This document shows, one piece after another, positions 33,304 through 42,304 of a stretch of DNA of 64,000 nucleotides. How positions within the stretch are numbered: position 1 is the stretch's first letter; each line of letters opens with the position of its first letter. The stretch comes from CAVXWV01 sp963695415 (GTDB lineage: Bacteria; Chloroflexota; Anaerolineae; Anaerolineales; UBA4823). The notes below the pieces were generated by a model. The model was not told where the DNA came from. It saw only the letters and a program-made list of their open reading frames with translations, and did not search any database. A program made the translations under genes and the position numbers. The DNA lies in the NCBI GenBank assembly GCA_963695415.1, contig CAVOGL010000024.1:62001-126000 (forward strand), in the 5' to 3' direction.

Positions 33304-34161
33304 TAAGAGCCAATCTGTTACTTCCCGGGATGTGGTGGAATTGCCACCTCTGTCCCCGCGCGTGTAGCCGTGTTTTTCCACAATATACAACAACGCGCGC
33401 GATTCCTCCTCGCATCCCGCCTCATCCGTCAGGGTCAGTGAAGTCCCCTCCACTCCCACCGGCGTGAAGAATATCTCTCCGTCCACGCACACCCACGCCT
33501 CCACAAGGAACGGCGCCGACGCGGTCTCATCCCCCGGGCGCAGTCTGAACCCGTGCCAGTGCAGGGTGACCTCATCCCCCTCCCGCGTCGCAAAAGCCCC
33601 GGTTGGCGGGCGGTAATAGGGTGAGAGCGGCAGCGGTTTGTAGGTCGGCGCGACCGTCATCACGTCCCCATCGATTTCCATCAACGATGTCTTGATCCAG
33701 CACGAGCGGTCATCCCCCACGCCCTGGATCAGCACCCACGTCCCCAGGTCGTTCCTCCCGATCACCTCCATGGTGGTCCCCACTCGCAATCCGACGTAAT
33801 ACAGGTAAGCGGCGCCAGGACCGTACCGGCAGTTTGCCCTCACCACCACCTTTCCTCGCAGGATGGCATAGGTTGCGGTGGGAGATGGAACCGGGGTGGC
33901 AGTTGAAGTGGTGGCAGGTGTTTCCGTCGCTTCCGGTGTCGGGCTTTCTGCGAGGGTTGGTGATTTCAAAATTACGGGTTCCTCTGTGGTAGTGGGGGAA
34001 GCTGCGGCAATCGTTTGCGAAGGGGTCGGCGGGATGTTTGTTCCTGTTGGAGTCGCAGTTGGCGGCGAGTTACAGCCCGTCAGGGGCAGCACGATCACCA
34101 GCAGTAAGAGACACCCGTAGCCCAGGTTTCCATACCTGGGGGTTTGAGCACGCTGATTCAC
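33292..34161 (-). CDS. SH3-domain lipoprotein
   Basis: 289 residues. Signal peptide with lipobox LPLTGC (Cys about 30), then a Thr/Pro-rich stalk (TPTGTNIPPTPSQT and similar), then a bacterial SH3 domain (VRANCRYGPGAAYLYYVG, WVLIQGV, CWIKTSL; about residues 105-165), and a C-terminal domain with DEVTLHWHGFRLRPGDE and DEAGCEEESRALLYIVE. It is exported and anchored to the membrane, probably binding cell-wall or carbohydrate. The final WLLYND and stop are encoded inside a palindromic repeat, so the original C-terminus may have been changed by the repeat. Confidence 0.85.
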   Translation of the reverse strand: MNQRAQTPRYGNLGYGCLLLLVIVLPLTGCNSPPTATPTGTNIPPTPSQTIAAASPTTTEEPVILKSPTLAESPTPEATETPATTSTATPVPSPTATYAILRGKVVVRANCRYGPGAAYLYYVGLRVGTTMEVIGRNDLGTWVLIQGVGDDRSCWIKTSLMEIDGDVMTVAPTYKPLPLSPYYRPPTGAFATREGDEVTLHWHGFRLRPGDETASAPFLVEAWVCVDGEIFFTPVGVEGTSLTLTDEAGCEEESRALLYIVEKHGYTRGDRGGNSTTSREVTDWLLYND

Positions 34162-34166
34162 CGGGA

Positions 34167-34386
34167 TTATGCGAGCACCTCCACGCTTCCCTTCGCGCCG
34201 TCTACCCGTACCCGATCCCCGCCCCTCAATCGCTGGGTGGCATTCCCACAGCCGACCACCGCAGGCACCCCGGCAGTGTTGCTCACGGTCTCATCAGCGG
34301 GCACGAACTTCCAATCATCCAGACTGAATCGAACTACCGCCCACGCCAGAGGCGTCATCGGCTCAGTGACCGCCTCTCCTTCACGC
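34167..34386 (-). pseudogene. Remnant of a PEP-utilising (rifampicin phosphotransferase/PPS-like) swivel domain
   Basis: The readable frame has GEAVTEPMTPLAWAVVR, which looks like the entry to the C-terminal part of PEP synthase-like enzymes. It then jumps to AGVPAVVGCGNATQRL and GDRVRVDGAKGSVEVL, the end of the swivel domain. The catalytic His segment normally between them (SHAAIVARE-type) is missing. Internal deletion is the simplest explanation. No ribosome site was found. It sits between dodecin and the SH3 lipoprotein gene. Confidence 0.5.
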
Positions 34387-34596
34387 TCATTCCTCCAGTT
34401 TGAACCCCAATTTAATGGTTACCTGCCATTGACTCACCTGATCCTCGCTTACTGCACCGCGTACTTCAATCACTTCGAACCAGCGCATGTGCCGGACTGT
34501 TTTGGCTGCTCTGGCAACCGCATTTTTTACTGCATCTTCGATCGATACCGATGATGTCCCCGTGATTTGAATATGTTTGAATACCTGGTCGCTCAT
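34387..34596 (-). CDS. Dodecin
   Basis: 69 residues, normal length for dodecin. KHIQITGTSSVSIEDAVKNAV and TVRHMRWFEVIEVRGAV, then VTIKLGFKLEE, match the flavin/CoA-binding dodecamer family; the Trp that stacks on flavin is in MRWFEV. AGGAGAA lies seven bases upstream of ATG. It stores or buffers flavins in the cytoplasm. Confidence 0.95.
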   Translation of the reverse strand: MSDQVFKHIQITGTSSVSIEDAVKNAVARAAKTVRHMRWFEVIEVRGAVSEDQVSQWQVTIKLGFKLEE

Positions 34597-34743
34597 TTAT
34601 TCTCCTTTATAAGTTTTGACGCTTGTATTTCCTTTGCAGGATTATTGTGATTATACTAGTTTCACCGTCTGTGAGCATGAATTACCGTAATCTTACCCGA
34701 TATATCGAGTACAATAAATCCGAATACGCGGGAGGATACTGGC

Positions 34744-35601
34744 ATGCAGACATTTGCTAACCTGTTTTTGGAAATTATCGGTGGACGCACCAACAGCCGT
34801 GTTGTCTTTTTTATAGGACTTGCGCTCGCTTTCCTGGCTGCTCTGCCCGACCTGGTGCCCACACTCCTCGCCTTGCTTAAACTGCTCCCGCTGAAAGAAT
34901 CTACACTTGATACGATCGGAAAAGGCATCGAGACCACCCGTAACTGGTCGCCGGTTACCCGTCTGGTGCTGGCGATTGCAGGTGTGGTGCTCATGGTTTT
35001 CACCGGCATTGCCATGGTCGCCGTGCCCCTGACTCCCGAGACTCCAGATGAGACAGCTGCACCATTGGTGGTTGATACTGCCACCTGGACGCCAACCGCA
35101 TCTTACACGCCCACACTGACGCCGTCCATGACGCCGTCAATGACGCCGTCCCCGACCTTTACGTTTACACCCTCTCCCTCAGCTACTCAGACTATGGAGC
35201 CAACGGATACGCCTACATCCACTCCGGAAACCATTGTTGAGGCACCCACTTCAACTGATACGCCTACTCCGTCACCCACTGTGACAGCGACCAGTACGTT
35301 GACGCCCACCGCAACCAGTGGACCGGTGACCGATGATGGCGAGCCTCACTTGATAACGCACGTACGCTTAAACGTACGCAAGGGTCCAGGATTCGACTAC
35401 GGCTACGTGCTGACAGCCTTGTCTGCCAATGCTCGGGTGCCCATACTGGGTTTGAGTGCTGATGGCGGATGGTGGCGGATCGAGTGCCCGGAGAGCGTTA
35501 GTGAGCGCTTCGGCTGCTGGGTTACCTCGGATCCTGATCTTTCCACTGCGTACAACACAGCCGATGTGCCTGTGGAGCCTGAGCCTACCCCAGCAGGATA
35601 A
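34744..35601 (+). CDS. Membrane-anchored SH3-domain protein with Thr/Pro stalk
   Basis: 285 residues. Hydrophobic segments at about 20-40 and 75-98 anchor the protein. A long TP-rich linker follows (about 105-200; repeats such as TPSMTPSMTPSP), then a bacterial SH3 domain at about 205-270 (HVRLNVRKGPGFDYGYVLTAL, GWWRIECP, RFGCWVTS). GGGAGGA precedes ATG 34744. It has the same style as the lipoprotein gene 33292-34161; such low-complexity stalks lift domains off the cell surface. Confidence 0.85.
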   Translation: MQTFANLFLEIIGGRTNSRVVFFIGLALAFLAALPDLVPTLLALLKLLPLKESTLDTIGKGIETTRNWSPVTRLVLAIAGVVLMVFTGIAMVAVPLTPETPDETAAPLVVDTATWTPTASYTPTLTPSMTPSMTPSPTFTFTPSPSATQTMEPTDTPTSTPETIVEAPTSTDTPTPSPTVTATSTLTPTATSGPVTDDGEPHLITHVRLNVRKGPGFDYGYVLTALSANARVPILGLSADGGWWRIECPESVSERFGCWVTSDPDLSTAYNTADVPVEPEPTPAG

Positions 35602-35625
35602 GCGGCAGAATTCTTTCTCTCTTGC

Positions 35626-36090
35626 TTAATCCGGCTGCCAGTATTTGTAAACGAGCAGTCCCTCTTTTTCCAACACCGGACCGATCCATTCCAGGGGAGT
35701 GCCGAGGCTTTTGTTAATTTCGCTGCAGGGAAGGTAGCGGTACTCCTCCGCGATCAGGCTGGCGAAGGCTTCGTAAGACACGCTGAAAACAATCCGGCGG
35801 ATGCCCGCATCCCGGATTACCGCACAGCACATCAGGCATGGTGCCGTGCTTGTATACAGGGTGGATGCCTGCACTACCTCGCCTGGCAGCTCGCGCTCTG
35901 CCTTCACGATCAGGTTCAATTCGGCGTGGCGGGTGCTGTCACGCTCGCTGCGCACGGTGTTCTCGGCTTGCAGAACAATCTCTCCCTGGTGGACGAGCAG
36001 CGCGCCAAACGTGTGGTTGCCTTTTTGCCCGGCGCTGATCGCCAGGCGGTGTGTTTCACGGATGAAAATCTCGTGCGGGTTCATATTCAT
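35626..36090 (-). CDS. Nucleoside/guanine deaminase-family protein
   Basis: 154 residues. The zinc deaminase motifs are RHAELNLIV (His-Ala-Glu) and TSTAPCLMCCAVI (PCxxC). Length and NTVRSERDSTRHAE fit tRNA/guanine/cytidine-type deaminases acting on a free base or nucleoside. Its start overlaps the stop of the methyltransferase gene by 4 bp, so the two are co-expressed. The exact substrate cannot be told from sequence. Confidence 0.88.
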   Translation of the reverse strand: MNMNPHEIFIRETHRLAISAGQKGNHTFGALLVHQGEIVLQAENTVRSERDSTRHAELNLIVKAERELPGEVVQASTLYTSTAPCLMCCAVIRDAGIRRIVFSVSYEAFASLIAEEYRYLPCSEINKSLGTPLEWIGPVLEKEGLLVYKYWQPD

Positions 36091-36785
36091 CCCTTATGGG
36101 CATAGAACACGCCGATAAAAGTGTTCTTGTAAACACAATCCACATTGGCAAAACCGGCTTCATTCAGCCAATCCAGCTGGTCTGTCAGGCTGGCATCCCG
36201 GTCAAATTCCCGCTGCCGCTGGATACTCGCCTGGATCTGTTCTTCCGCTGCGCCTTTTTCTCTCACCATCCTAAGCCACTCCTCCCAGTACAACGCCCTC
36301 AGCTCAGGTGTAGGCGCTTTGATCTGGTCAACATTGATGAACACCCCTCCAATCTTCAACCACCGGTATATCTGGTGGAATAGGGCTTTCTTTTCGCTAT
36401 CCTCCAGATGGTGGATCGACAGGCTGGAGATCACCAGGTCGTATATTTTGCTGACTTTAAACTGTCTGTAATCCTGCTGCTCAAATTCGAACTGCCCGAT
36501 CTTGTCCCGGAATCGTTCTCTGGCAGCTGCCAGCATTTTAGGCGCCAGGTCAACCAGCGTAAATTTCGCCTGCGTGAGTCTGGCGCTCACATGCTCAGAA
36601 AATAATCCTGTCCCCGCCCCCAGGTCAAGGACATCAATTTGAGAATCTTCCGGAAAAGGGATCATCGCTACGGCGGTTGAAAAGATATCGCCGTAGCCAG
36701 GTAGGGCAGCCCTCATCCAGCTGTCGTAAAAGTCTACGCAAAGGTCAAAGGCATCACCAATGCTCAAAATAACATCGTGGGGCAA
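36087..36785 (-). CDS. Class I SAM-dependent methyltransferase
   Basis: 232 residues. Motif I VLDLGAGTGLFSEHV at about 51-65, then FTLVDLAPKMLAAA, then YDLVISSLSIHHLED and GGVFINVDQI. This is a typical Rossmann-like methyltransferase with no clear subfamily. It is coupled with the deaminase after it. The small acceptor is unknown. Confidence 0.88.
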   Translation of the reverse strand: MPHDVILSIGDAFDLCVDFYDSWMRAALPGYGDIFSTAVAMIPFPEDSQIDVLDLGAGTGLFSEHVSARLTQAKFTLVDLAPKMLAAARERFRDKIGQFEFEQQDYRQFKVSKIYDLVISSLSIHHLEDSEKKALFHQIYRWLKIGGVFINVDQIKAPTPELRALYWEEWLRMVREKGAAEEQIQASIQRQREFDRDASLTDQLDWLNEAGFANVDCVYKNTFIGVFYAHKG

Positions 36786-36821
36786 AGGTTAGATCGATGC
36801 TCTACGATCCCTGATCTGGGT

Positions 36822-37043
36822 TTATATGACCTGATTGATCTGTGCCAGCACTCCTTCAACCTTTTCTTTTGTCAACCCGAACTGGGCTGCCTGGGGCATC
36901 GTAAGAAGCTGGTTGAGGGACATACCTTTGACCATGCCCACCATGGGGTTGGTCGAGATCCCCGGGAACTGCTTATCCAGCAGTGCTTTTGCCTGGGGGT
37001 TGTCCAGGATTTCACCGAGTGTGGTGTCGAGTGTGAATTCCAT
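36822..37043 (-). CDS. Small helical protein, similar to C-terminal domains of some glycosidases
   Basis: 73 residues: FTLDTTLGEILDNPQAKALL, NPMVGMVKGMSLNQLLTMPQA and a helical C-terminus. AGGAGA lies before ATG 37043. The pattern DTPLGEIL...AKA(L/V)L...MSL resembles a small helical module seen at the end of some bacterial glycoside hydrolases, from my memory of such sequences. Here it stands alone. Function is unknown. Confidence 0.7.
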   Translation of the reverse strand: MEFTLDTTLGEILDNPQAKALLDKQFPGISTNPMVGMVKGMSLNQLLTMPQAAQFGLTKEKVEGVLAQINQVI

Positions 37044-37154
37044 AAATAATCTCCTGTATAAATGGTTAGATCAAAAGGTTTGATTTTCGTTTATCTGAGA
37101 ATTTCATTACACTAAGAAATCATCCAGTCCAGGGATGATCTCAGAGGCATTGTA

Positions 37155-38126
37155 TCACGGTTCGTTTTCTCCATCTGCAGCCTCAGCTTTATCGACATCA
37201 TCAGCTTCCGGCTCTCTTTCGTTAACAGCAGGCTCACCTGGCATATCTGCGAGCGGCTCGCTGGTTGGTCCATCCATGCGCCCTGCCGTCCCGTGGTACA
37301 GCTCCCAACCCTGGCTGAGGATCACAACCTGGGCTGCCAGCAGCCACAGGAAGAACATGCTTAGAACGGCTGCCGCACCCATAAGCATTGCGTCCAGGTT
37401 GTTCTCGATGTTGTTGAGCATGGCTTTCAGGTTGTCCATCGACGACTCTGTCTGCAAGACCATTTTCTCATACTCACCCAGGCTGCTTGAGATCAGCGCA
37501 ACGCTCTCGGACATCGTGGTAAGGTCTTCCTGGATGCCGACCAGGTTATTGTCTGCCGTGTCGAGTTTGGCTGCCATCTCGGTGAACAGGAGCGGAAGAC
37601 CATCCAGGTTCAGCGCCAGCTCTTCCAGGGAATCTGCCAGGGATTTTTCCGGGTTATACGGCTGTGAGGGTTGTTCCACAAACGATCCCACCAAGGGGAC
37701 GGCGCTCAGTACGGTGCGGAAGGAATCCAGAGATTGGATAGCGCTGTCCAGTACTGTGGCTGCCTGCTGAGCAGTTTCCAGGGAACCGGTGGCAGACTCC
37801 AGGGTGGAAGGAAGACTTTCGCCTAGAAATACGTTCAGCTGGTCGAGAACTGGCACAGTATCCTGCACCGAGTTCGCAGTCGTGCTCAACATGGAGGAGA
37901 GCGCGTCCACGCTGTCGATGGTAGCCCCCAGTGCCTGAGCCGTGACAACTATGGTTTTCTGGCTGGTGTCGATGCTTGAATTCAGGGTTGCAATGGTAGC
38001 GTTCACATATTCGCCCACCGTGGGTTTTACAACCCACACAGAGACCAGACCCGTCAGGCTGAGGATCAGTCCAAGAATCCCCGCGATCATTACTAACACA
38101 CCGAGAATACGCCTCAGAAATTGCAT
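37155..38126 (-). CDS. Membrane protein with long coiled-coil-like central region
   Basis: 323 residues. Membrane segment at about 5-30 (ILGVLVMIAGILGLILSLTGLVSVWVV) and another near 250-275 (LMGAAAVLSMFFLWLLAAQVVIL) flank about 200 residues rich in Ser/Thr/Leu/Asp heptads (IDTSQKTIVVTAQALGATID, NNLVGIQEDLTTMSESVALI). The C-terminal tail is very acidic (EPEADDVDKAEAADGENEP). This resembles methyl-accepting or spacer-like extracellular helices without a known catalytic domain. Function is unknown. Confidence 0.75.
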   Translation of the reverse strand: MQFLRRILGVLVMIAGILGLILSLTGLVSVWVVKPTVGEYVNATIATLNSSIDTSQKTIVVTAQALGATIDSVDALSSMLSTTANSVQDTVPVLDQLNVFLGESLPSTLESATGSLETAQQAATVLDSAIQSLDSFRTVLSAVPLVGSFVEQPSQPYNPEKSLADSLEELALNLDGLPLLFTEMAAKLDTADNNLVGIQEDLTTMSESVALISSSLGEYEKMVLQTESSMDNLKAMLNNIENNLDAMLMGAAAVLSMFFLWLLAAQVVILSQGWELYHGTAGRMDGPTSEPLADMPGEPAVNEREPEADDVDKAEAADGENEP

Positions 38127-38261
38127 TTTGCCTCCAAAAGGTAAGGTTTGTTAGGATTTAAACGATGATTATTTCTTGCTGGTGTTGTAATTATAAATCG
38201 GATGGTGAAAAATAGACGATGAGAATTATTACCTAATGCAGCGGCGAAATGAAATCCATTA

Positions 38262-38678
38262 TCATGGCGTGAAAAGAGGCGCGCGCATGACTTTCCATTC
38301 CCCATCGATTTTCCGAACGGGATAGGTGAACTGCCAGACAGGTGGGGAGGCAGCCGGGTCACCGCCGCAGCACGCCCCGATTTCAAATCGCTTCCCATCA
38401 GGCAGCATGAACACGGTGTAAAAAATGTACTCGTCTTCACTGGTCTGTTCCACGTCCGTAATCTCTGCCACTGGAAGACACCACAAGAATGTGCAGATAT
38501 ACCCCCAGTACTCATCCGGGCTCTCTCCGGGCATTGGCTGGCGCATGAACTCATCCATTTCCCCGCCGAAGAGGGCGGCGCCATCAGCATAATTCCCCGC
38601 GCTGAGATGATCAAAGAATGTTACCAGGGTGTTCATCGCCTGCGCCTCGCTGCTGTCCGAGGGTTCAGATGGCAGCAT
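38262..38678 (-). CDS. Hypothetical protein, NTF2/DUF4878-like
   Basis: 138 residues with FFDHLSAGNYADGAALFGG, CTFLWCLPVAEIT and FTYPVRKIDGEWKVMRAPL, the layout of small NTF2-like DUF4878 proteins that usually sit outside the membrane. It starts inside the end of the lipoprotein gene (14 bp overlap); ATG at residue 15 is an alternative start. No signal peptide is seen in this frame. Function is unknown. Confidence 0.6.
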   Translation of the reverse strand: MLPSEPSDSSEAQAMNTLVTFFDHLSAGNYADGAALFGGEMDEFMRQPMPGESPDEYWGYICTFLWCLPVAEITDVEQTSEDEYIFYTVFMLPDGKRFEIGACCGGDPAASPPVWQFTYPVRKIDGEWKVMRAPLFTP

Positions 38679-39807
38679 GGGAGTCTAGGGGTGTTGGAGT
38701 CGCAGCTGGTAAGTTAGTGTCAGCAGGCAACTTCTCTGAAAAACCCAGCTGCACAACCTGCACGGAGTGGTCGGGGTTGGAGAGCAGCTGGTAGACAGAA
38801 CCGTCCGGACCAAATGCCAGGTGGTGGTTCCAATCCTTGTAAAAGGTCTGGGAGTGCTGGCGGGCGGTTCCCAACAATTCGCCGGTTGGCAGGAAATACA
38901 TCACCAGGTACTCGTTCGTGTTGTCTTCCCTCTGGCGGTAGCCTGTCAGCCCAAAACTGCCGTCCGGGTTGAAGCCGACAAATGCTTCGCCTCCAAGGGT
39001 GTAAAAATCTGCGGGGAGTTCAAGCGGTCTGTCATCCACATAGATGGGCACTTTTCCGGTGTTTTCATCATAATCCCCATGCCGGTATGTGTGCCCGTAA
39101 TAGGTCAGGCTTTCCAGATGAGTGGCTTTTCCTTCTTCGGTTGTGTGTTCCCATGTGTGATAACCATTCAGACTGTCCAGGACGATCTCGTCGTTTTCCC
39201 CGACCATCAGTTTGAAAACACCATTGGAGACGGCAACGCCGTCCTGTGTGTAGAGCTCTGCGGGGATGGCTGCGCTGGACATAAAGCCGCCCTCCGTGTC
39301 CAGCTTAACGATCCTGGGTGGTTCTGCAGAGATCTCCAGGATCCACAGGGCTTCATTGGTGGCTGCGATGTCGTAAACAAACAAGACCACATCCTCCAGA
39401 GAGACATCGCTTAAAAGCTCGCCGCCCGGGTTGTAGCGCAGCAGGCGGTTCGGGGTCACGGCTGTATCAGCGATCCAGAAACTGCCATCTGGAGCGACGG
39501 TAAACGTTTCTGCTCCCCACCCCAGCCAATCCGGGCGCGGCTCGCCCTCCTTGCCAGAAAAAGGTTCCGGGTTAGAAATGGTGAATACAATCCTGTCTTC
39601 TTCCACCAGCCAGCCTGCTTCCGTGGTCGGGACGGGAGTAGGAGATGACTGTTCCTGCGGAGTAGCAGCCTGCCTGGTTGGTGTGGCAGTCAGTTGGGTG
39701 GTCTGTGTCTCAACCGGGACAACAAGGGGTGCCTCGGGGGCAGGGGCGCAGCCGTTCGACAGCAGCAGGATGATGCAGATGAACAATCCCGGAAAAATTT
39801 TACGCAT
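38665..39807 (-). CDS. Lipoprotein with beta-propeller-like repeat region
   Basis: 380 residues. Signal peptide with lipobox LLSNGC, Thr/Pro-rich stalk (TPTRQAATPQEQSSPTPVPT), then repeats of the type APDGSFWIADTA, LLRYNPGGELL, VKLDTEGGFM, FNPDGSFGLT and AFGPDGSVYQLL, typical of a beta-propeller of NHL or WD40 style. It is membrane-anchored on the outside. It overlaps the next gene. Role unknown, perhaps ligand or polymer binding. Confidence 0.8.
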   Translation of the reverse strand: MRKIFPGLFICIILLLSNGCAPAPEAPLVVPVETQTTQLTATPTRQAATPQEQSSPTPVPTTEAGWLVEEDRIVFTISNPEPFSGKEGEPRPDWLGWGAETFTVAPDGSFWIADTAVTPNRLLRYNPGGELLSDVSLEDVVLFVYDIAATNEALWILEISAEPPRIVKLDTEGGFMSSAAIPAELYTQDGVAVSNGVFKLMVGENDEIVLDSLNGYHTWEHTTEEGKATHLESLTYYGHTYRHGDYDENTGKVPIYVDDRPLELPADFYTLGGEAFVGFNPDGSFGLTGYRQREDNTNEYLVMYFLPTGELLGTARQHSQTFYKDWNHHLAFGPDGSVYQLLSNPDHSVQVVQLGFSEKLPADTNLPAATPTPLDSHAAI

Positions 39808-39855
39808 TTTCGATCCACTCCTTCATTTTTGGAACGAGAAGCACTGACCATGTCA

Positions 39856-40667
39856 TTAGACTTTGATCTGGCGATAAAAGTGCTCCATATCGCACACCTT
39901 CTCGAATCCCAGTTTCTGGTAAACGCTAAAGCCCATCTGGGATGACTGCAGCACACCCCATTGGTATCCCTTGCGGTGCGCATCCAGTAACGGGACTGCG
40001 GTCATTAAGGATCCAATACCCCTTCCGCGGGCTGTTTCAAGGGTGCCGACGTTGTAGATCCCTGCCACGCCTGCACCCAGGAACATGGTTGACGCGCTTA
40101 CCGGCTCCCCTTCCATCAAACCAAGGTAGTTGTGGAATGGGGGTTCCAGTCCCAGAGCCGCAATCAAGTGATAAAGATCCAGGTCCCATGCCTCAGGGAG
40201 CCCGTAACCGCGCCCAAAGGTGTGCACCCAGGTTTCCAGAGCGGTCAGATCTTCTACGAGTTGAATCTCGAATCCTGGGATTTCCACCTGGACTTGAAGA
40301 TCCTCCAGTTTCAGCGCCATTCCTGGAGTATTCGAGTCCTTCAGGAAATGAGCATGGGTGAGTATTCCTTCCCAGTCTTTAGGATCGAGTTCGGGCGCCA
40401 GCCACCAGCTGATGGCGTTAACCCCTTGGCGTTGAAATGATTGCAGCAGTTCATGGATAAACGCCTCTGTTTCATCTGAAGGATGATGTGTGCTGAGGAC
40501 AGCATTGAACCAGGGATGTGGAATGGATGTCTGCCAGGCATATAATCCGGGATAAGGATGGACTTCAAGAGGGAAATCCGGTGGATATGTTTGAAAAAAG
40601 CGTATAAATTATTCTTGACTGCATGGATAACAGTTTGTTTCGCGTCATTCTGTAAAATTCTTTCCAT
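39856..40667 (-). CDS. GNAT-family N-acetyltransferase, frameshifted
   Basis: About 270 residues when two frames are joined. The N-terminus MERILQNDAKQTVIHAVKNNLYAFF is in one frame. After the poly-A/T run at 40594-40599 the protein continues as QTYPPDFPLEVHPYPGLY, HHPSDETEAFIHELL and the GNAT core (GIYNVGTLETARGRGIGSLM, GVLQSSQMGFSVYQKLGF). One missing base in that run explains the split. The acetyl-CoA motif RGRGIGSLM is intact. The acceptor is unknown. Taking only the second frame from 40320 would lose about 115 residues. Confidence 0.85.
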
Positions 40668-40781
40668 CAGTACCTCGAAAATTTATACGATTCTTATAAC
40701 GAATTGACTAAATAACAGTAGAATTATCTCATATCCTTTGCAATTAACGCAGATAGGTTAAATATATTTCAAGGAACTTGT

Positions 40782-41753
40782 ATGGCAAATTTGAGAGTGA
40801 TTAAGCCCCTTGCCAAAGTCATCGCGGCGCTTGCCTGGGCAGATGGGACGATAGATAACGAAGAATTGAATCAGCTGAAAAGCCTTCTGATCGCGCTTCC
40901 CGGGATGACGGCGAGTGATTGGGCGGAAATTGATATTTACCTGGACACGCCCGTAGGAGAAGTTGAACGCCAGAGACTGGTGGATGATTTGCTGGAGTCA
41001 ATACGCTCCGGTGAAGATAAGGCTTTTGTACTTTCTACCATCGACGAGGCTCGCAGCCATCGCGATCTGGCGAATGCGAAAGGAATTGGATCTGAGCAGG
41101 TGTTTTCCGAATATGCTGTGGTGCGTTCGGTCATCGAGAACGCGAACACGGGGGTGATCGGGGGATTTGGCAGGCTGGTTGGTGGAAATCGCAGTCGCAT
41201 TTCAGCAATGCCTGGGGATGCTCCGAACCGGGAGCTTTATCTGGATGACTTCATGCGCAATAAAATTTTCTACAATGTCAGCCGTCGATTGGAAATGGAT
41301 ACAGCCGAACTTAAGATTCCCGAAGATAAGCTGCGCAAATTAAGCCTGGCTGGGGGCTTGATGGCGTTGATCGCCTACGTCGACAGGGATTTAGGCGATG
41401 GTGAGATTGAACAGATGGTGGAAATCATGCGTGAACATTGGCAGGTAAATGATTTCGAGGCCAACCTGGTGGCTGAGGTGGCTGTGTCGGAGAGCACCAA
41501 GGGTCTGGATGGTTACCTGCTTGCCAGCCAGTTATTCGATATTACAAACGAAGAGGAAAGACTTCATTTCATGGATGTCCTTTTTGCTGTTGCAGACGCA
41601 GACGGCGGTGTTTCTTACGAGGAAACGGAGGAGATCCGTGTGATTGCCACGATCATGAAATTAACCCACCAGCAATTTATTAGCGCCAAGTTGAAGATAC
41701 CCATTGAGCGCAGAATCAGCGAAGTGCTGCCCAGGAGTAACGGGCACAAATGA
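40782..41753 (+). CDS. TerB-like protein with two tellurite-resistance-type domains
   Basis: 323 residues. Two copies of the TerB helical fold: residues 5-100 (ALAWADGTIDNEELNQLKSLL) and about 180-310 (LMALIAYVDRDLGDGEIEQM, VLFAVADADGGVSYEETEEI). The acidic DxDGxxxxxE segments are typical. AAGGAAC precedes ATG 40782. TerB-type proteins take part in metal or phage stress complexes at the membrane. No ter operon lies next to it. Confidence 0.82.
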   Translation: MANLRVIKPLAKVIAALAWADGTIDNEELNQLKSLLIALPGMTASDWAEIDIYLDTPVGEVERQRLVDDLLESIRSGEDKAFVLSTIDEARSHRDLANAKGIGSEQVFSEYAVVRSVIENANTGVIGGFGRLVGGNRSRISAMPGDAPNRELYLDDFMRNKIFYNVSRRLEMDTAELKIPEDKLRKLSLAGGLMALIAYVDRDLGDGEIEQMVEIMREHWQVNDFEANLVAEVAVSESTKGLDGYLLASQLFDITNEEERLHFMDVLFAVADADGGVSYEETEEIRVIATIMKLTHQQFISAKLKIPIERRISEVLPRSNGHK

Positions 41754-41801
41754 TGGATGCAGTACCCCGGCGCGCTTTAAATATAGATCAGACCAACGGT
41801 T

Positions 41802-42284
41802 TTACGGGTTAGTTTTTTTGCTCTCAGGATTTTTTAGCGTGTCCAGCAGCGTGGGGAAGCGTTCTTCGATCATTGAAAACAGATCATGTGCTTCCATCAG
41901 ACGTCCCCTTAATTCTGGAGGTTTATCTGCCATCAAAGCCAACCCGCGTTCCGTTATCTCGTGAAGCCCCGCCATCAATTCCAGCCATTGACGCATATAA
42001 AGGACCCATCCCCCTGGTTTGAAGCGGTAGTAATCTCGCCGGGGCACAGGAGGCGCTGCCCTTTCGATTAACCCATTTTCAACCAGCAAGCGAGCCATGA
42101 TACTGACTGAACTCTTGCTCGCCATGAGGGCTTGCGCGATGTCGGAGATTGATTGTGCGGGTGGATCCGAGATTAATAAGAATCCCAGAATGCGTCCCGC
42201 CATACGCGGCATTCCCATCTGGTCGAAGAATAAACCTATATCTTCGATGAAATGTTTTTCTTCCAGATGTTGTTTAGCATCCAT
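41802..42284 (-). CDS. GbsR/MarR-type transcriptional regulator
   Basis: 160 residues. HTH of the GbsR type: MGMPRMAGRILGFLLISDPPAQSISDIAQALMASKSSVSIMARLLVENGLIER (here split over residues 23-75), then PRRDYYRFKPGGWVLYMRQW. It lies 20 bp after the cation ATPase gene on the same strand and so may control it. The operator may be the cluster of AACGTT sites before the ATPase. Confidence 0.85.
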   Translation of the reverse strand: MDAKQHLEEKHFIEDIGLFFDQMGMPRMAGRILGFLLISDPPAQSISDIAQALMASKSSVSIMARLLVENGLIERAAPPVPRRDYYRFKPGGWVLYMRQWLELMAGLHEITERGLALMADKPPELRGRLMEAHDLFSMIEERFPTLLDTLKNPESKKTNP

Positions 42285-42304
42285 GCCTGGGCTCCATTTG
42301 CGGG

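Noticed and set aside
37135..37770. Plus-strand Ser-rich frame of 211 codons
   Set aside because: Antisense of the coiled-coil membrane protein; Ser-rich composition is a by-product of the opposite frame.
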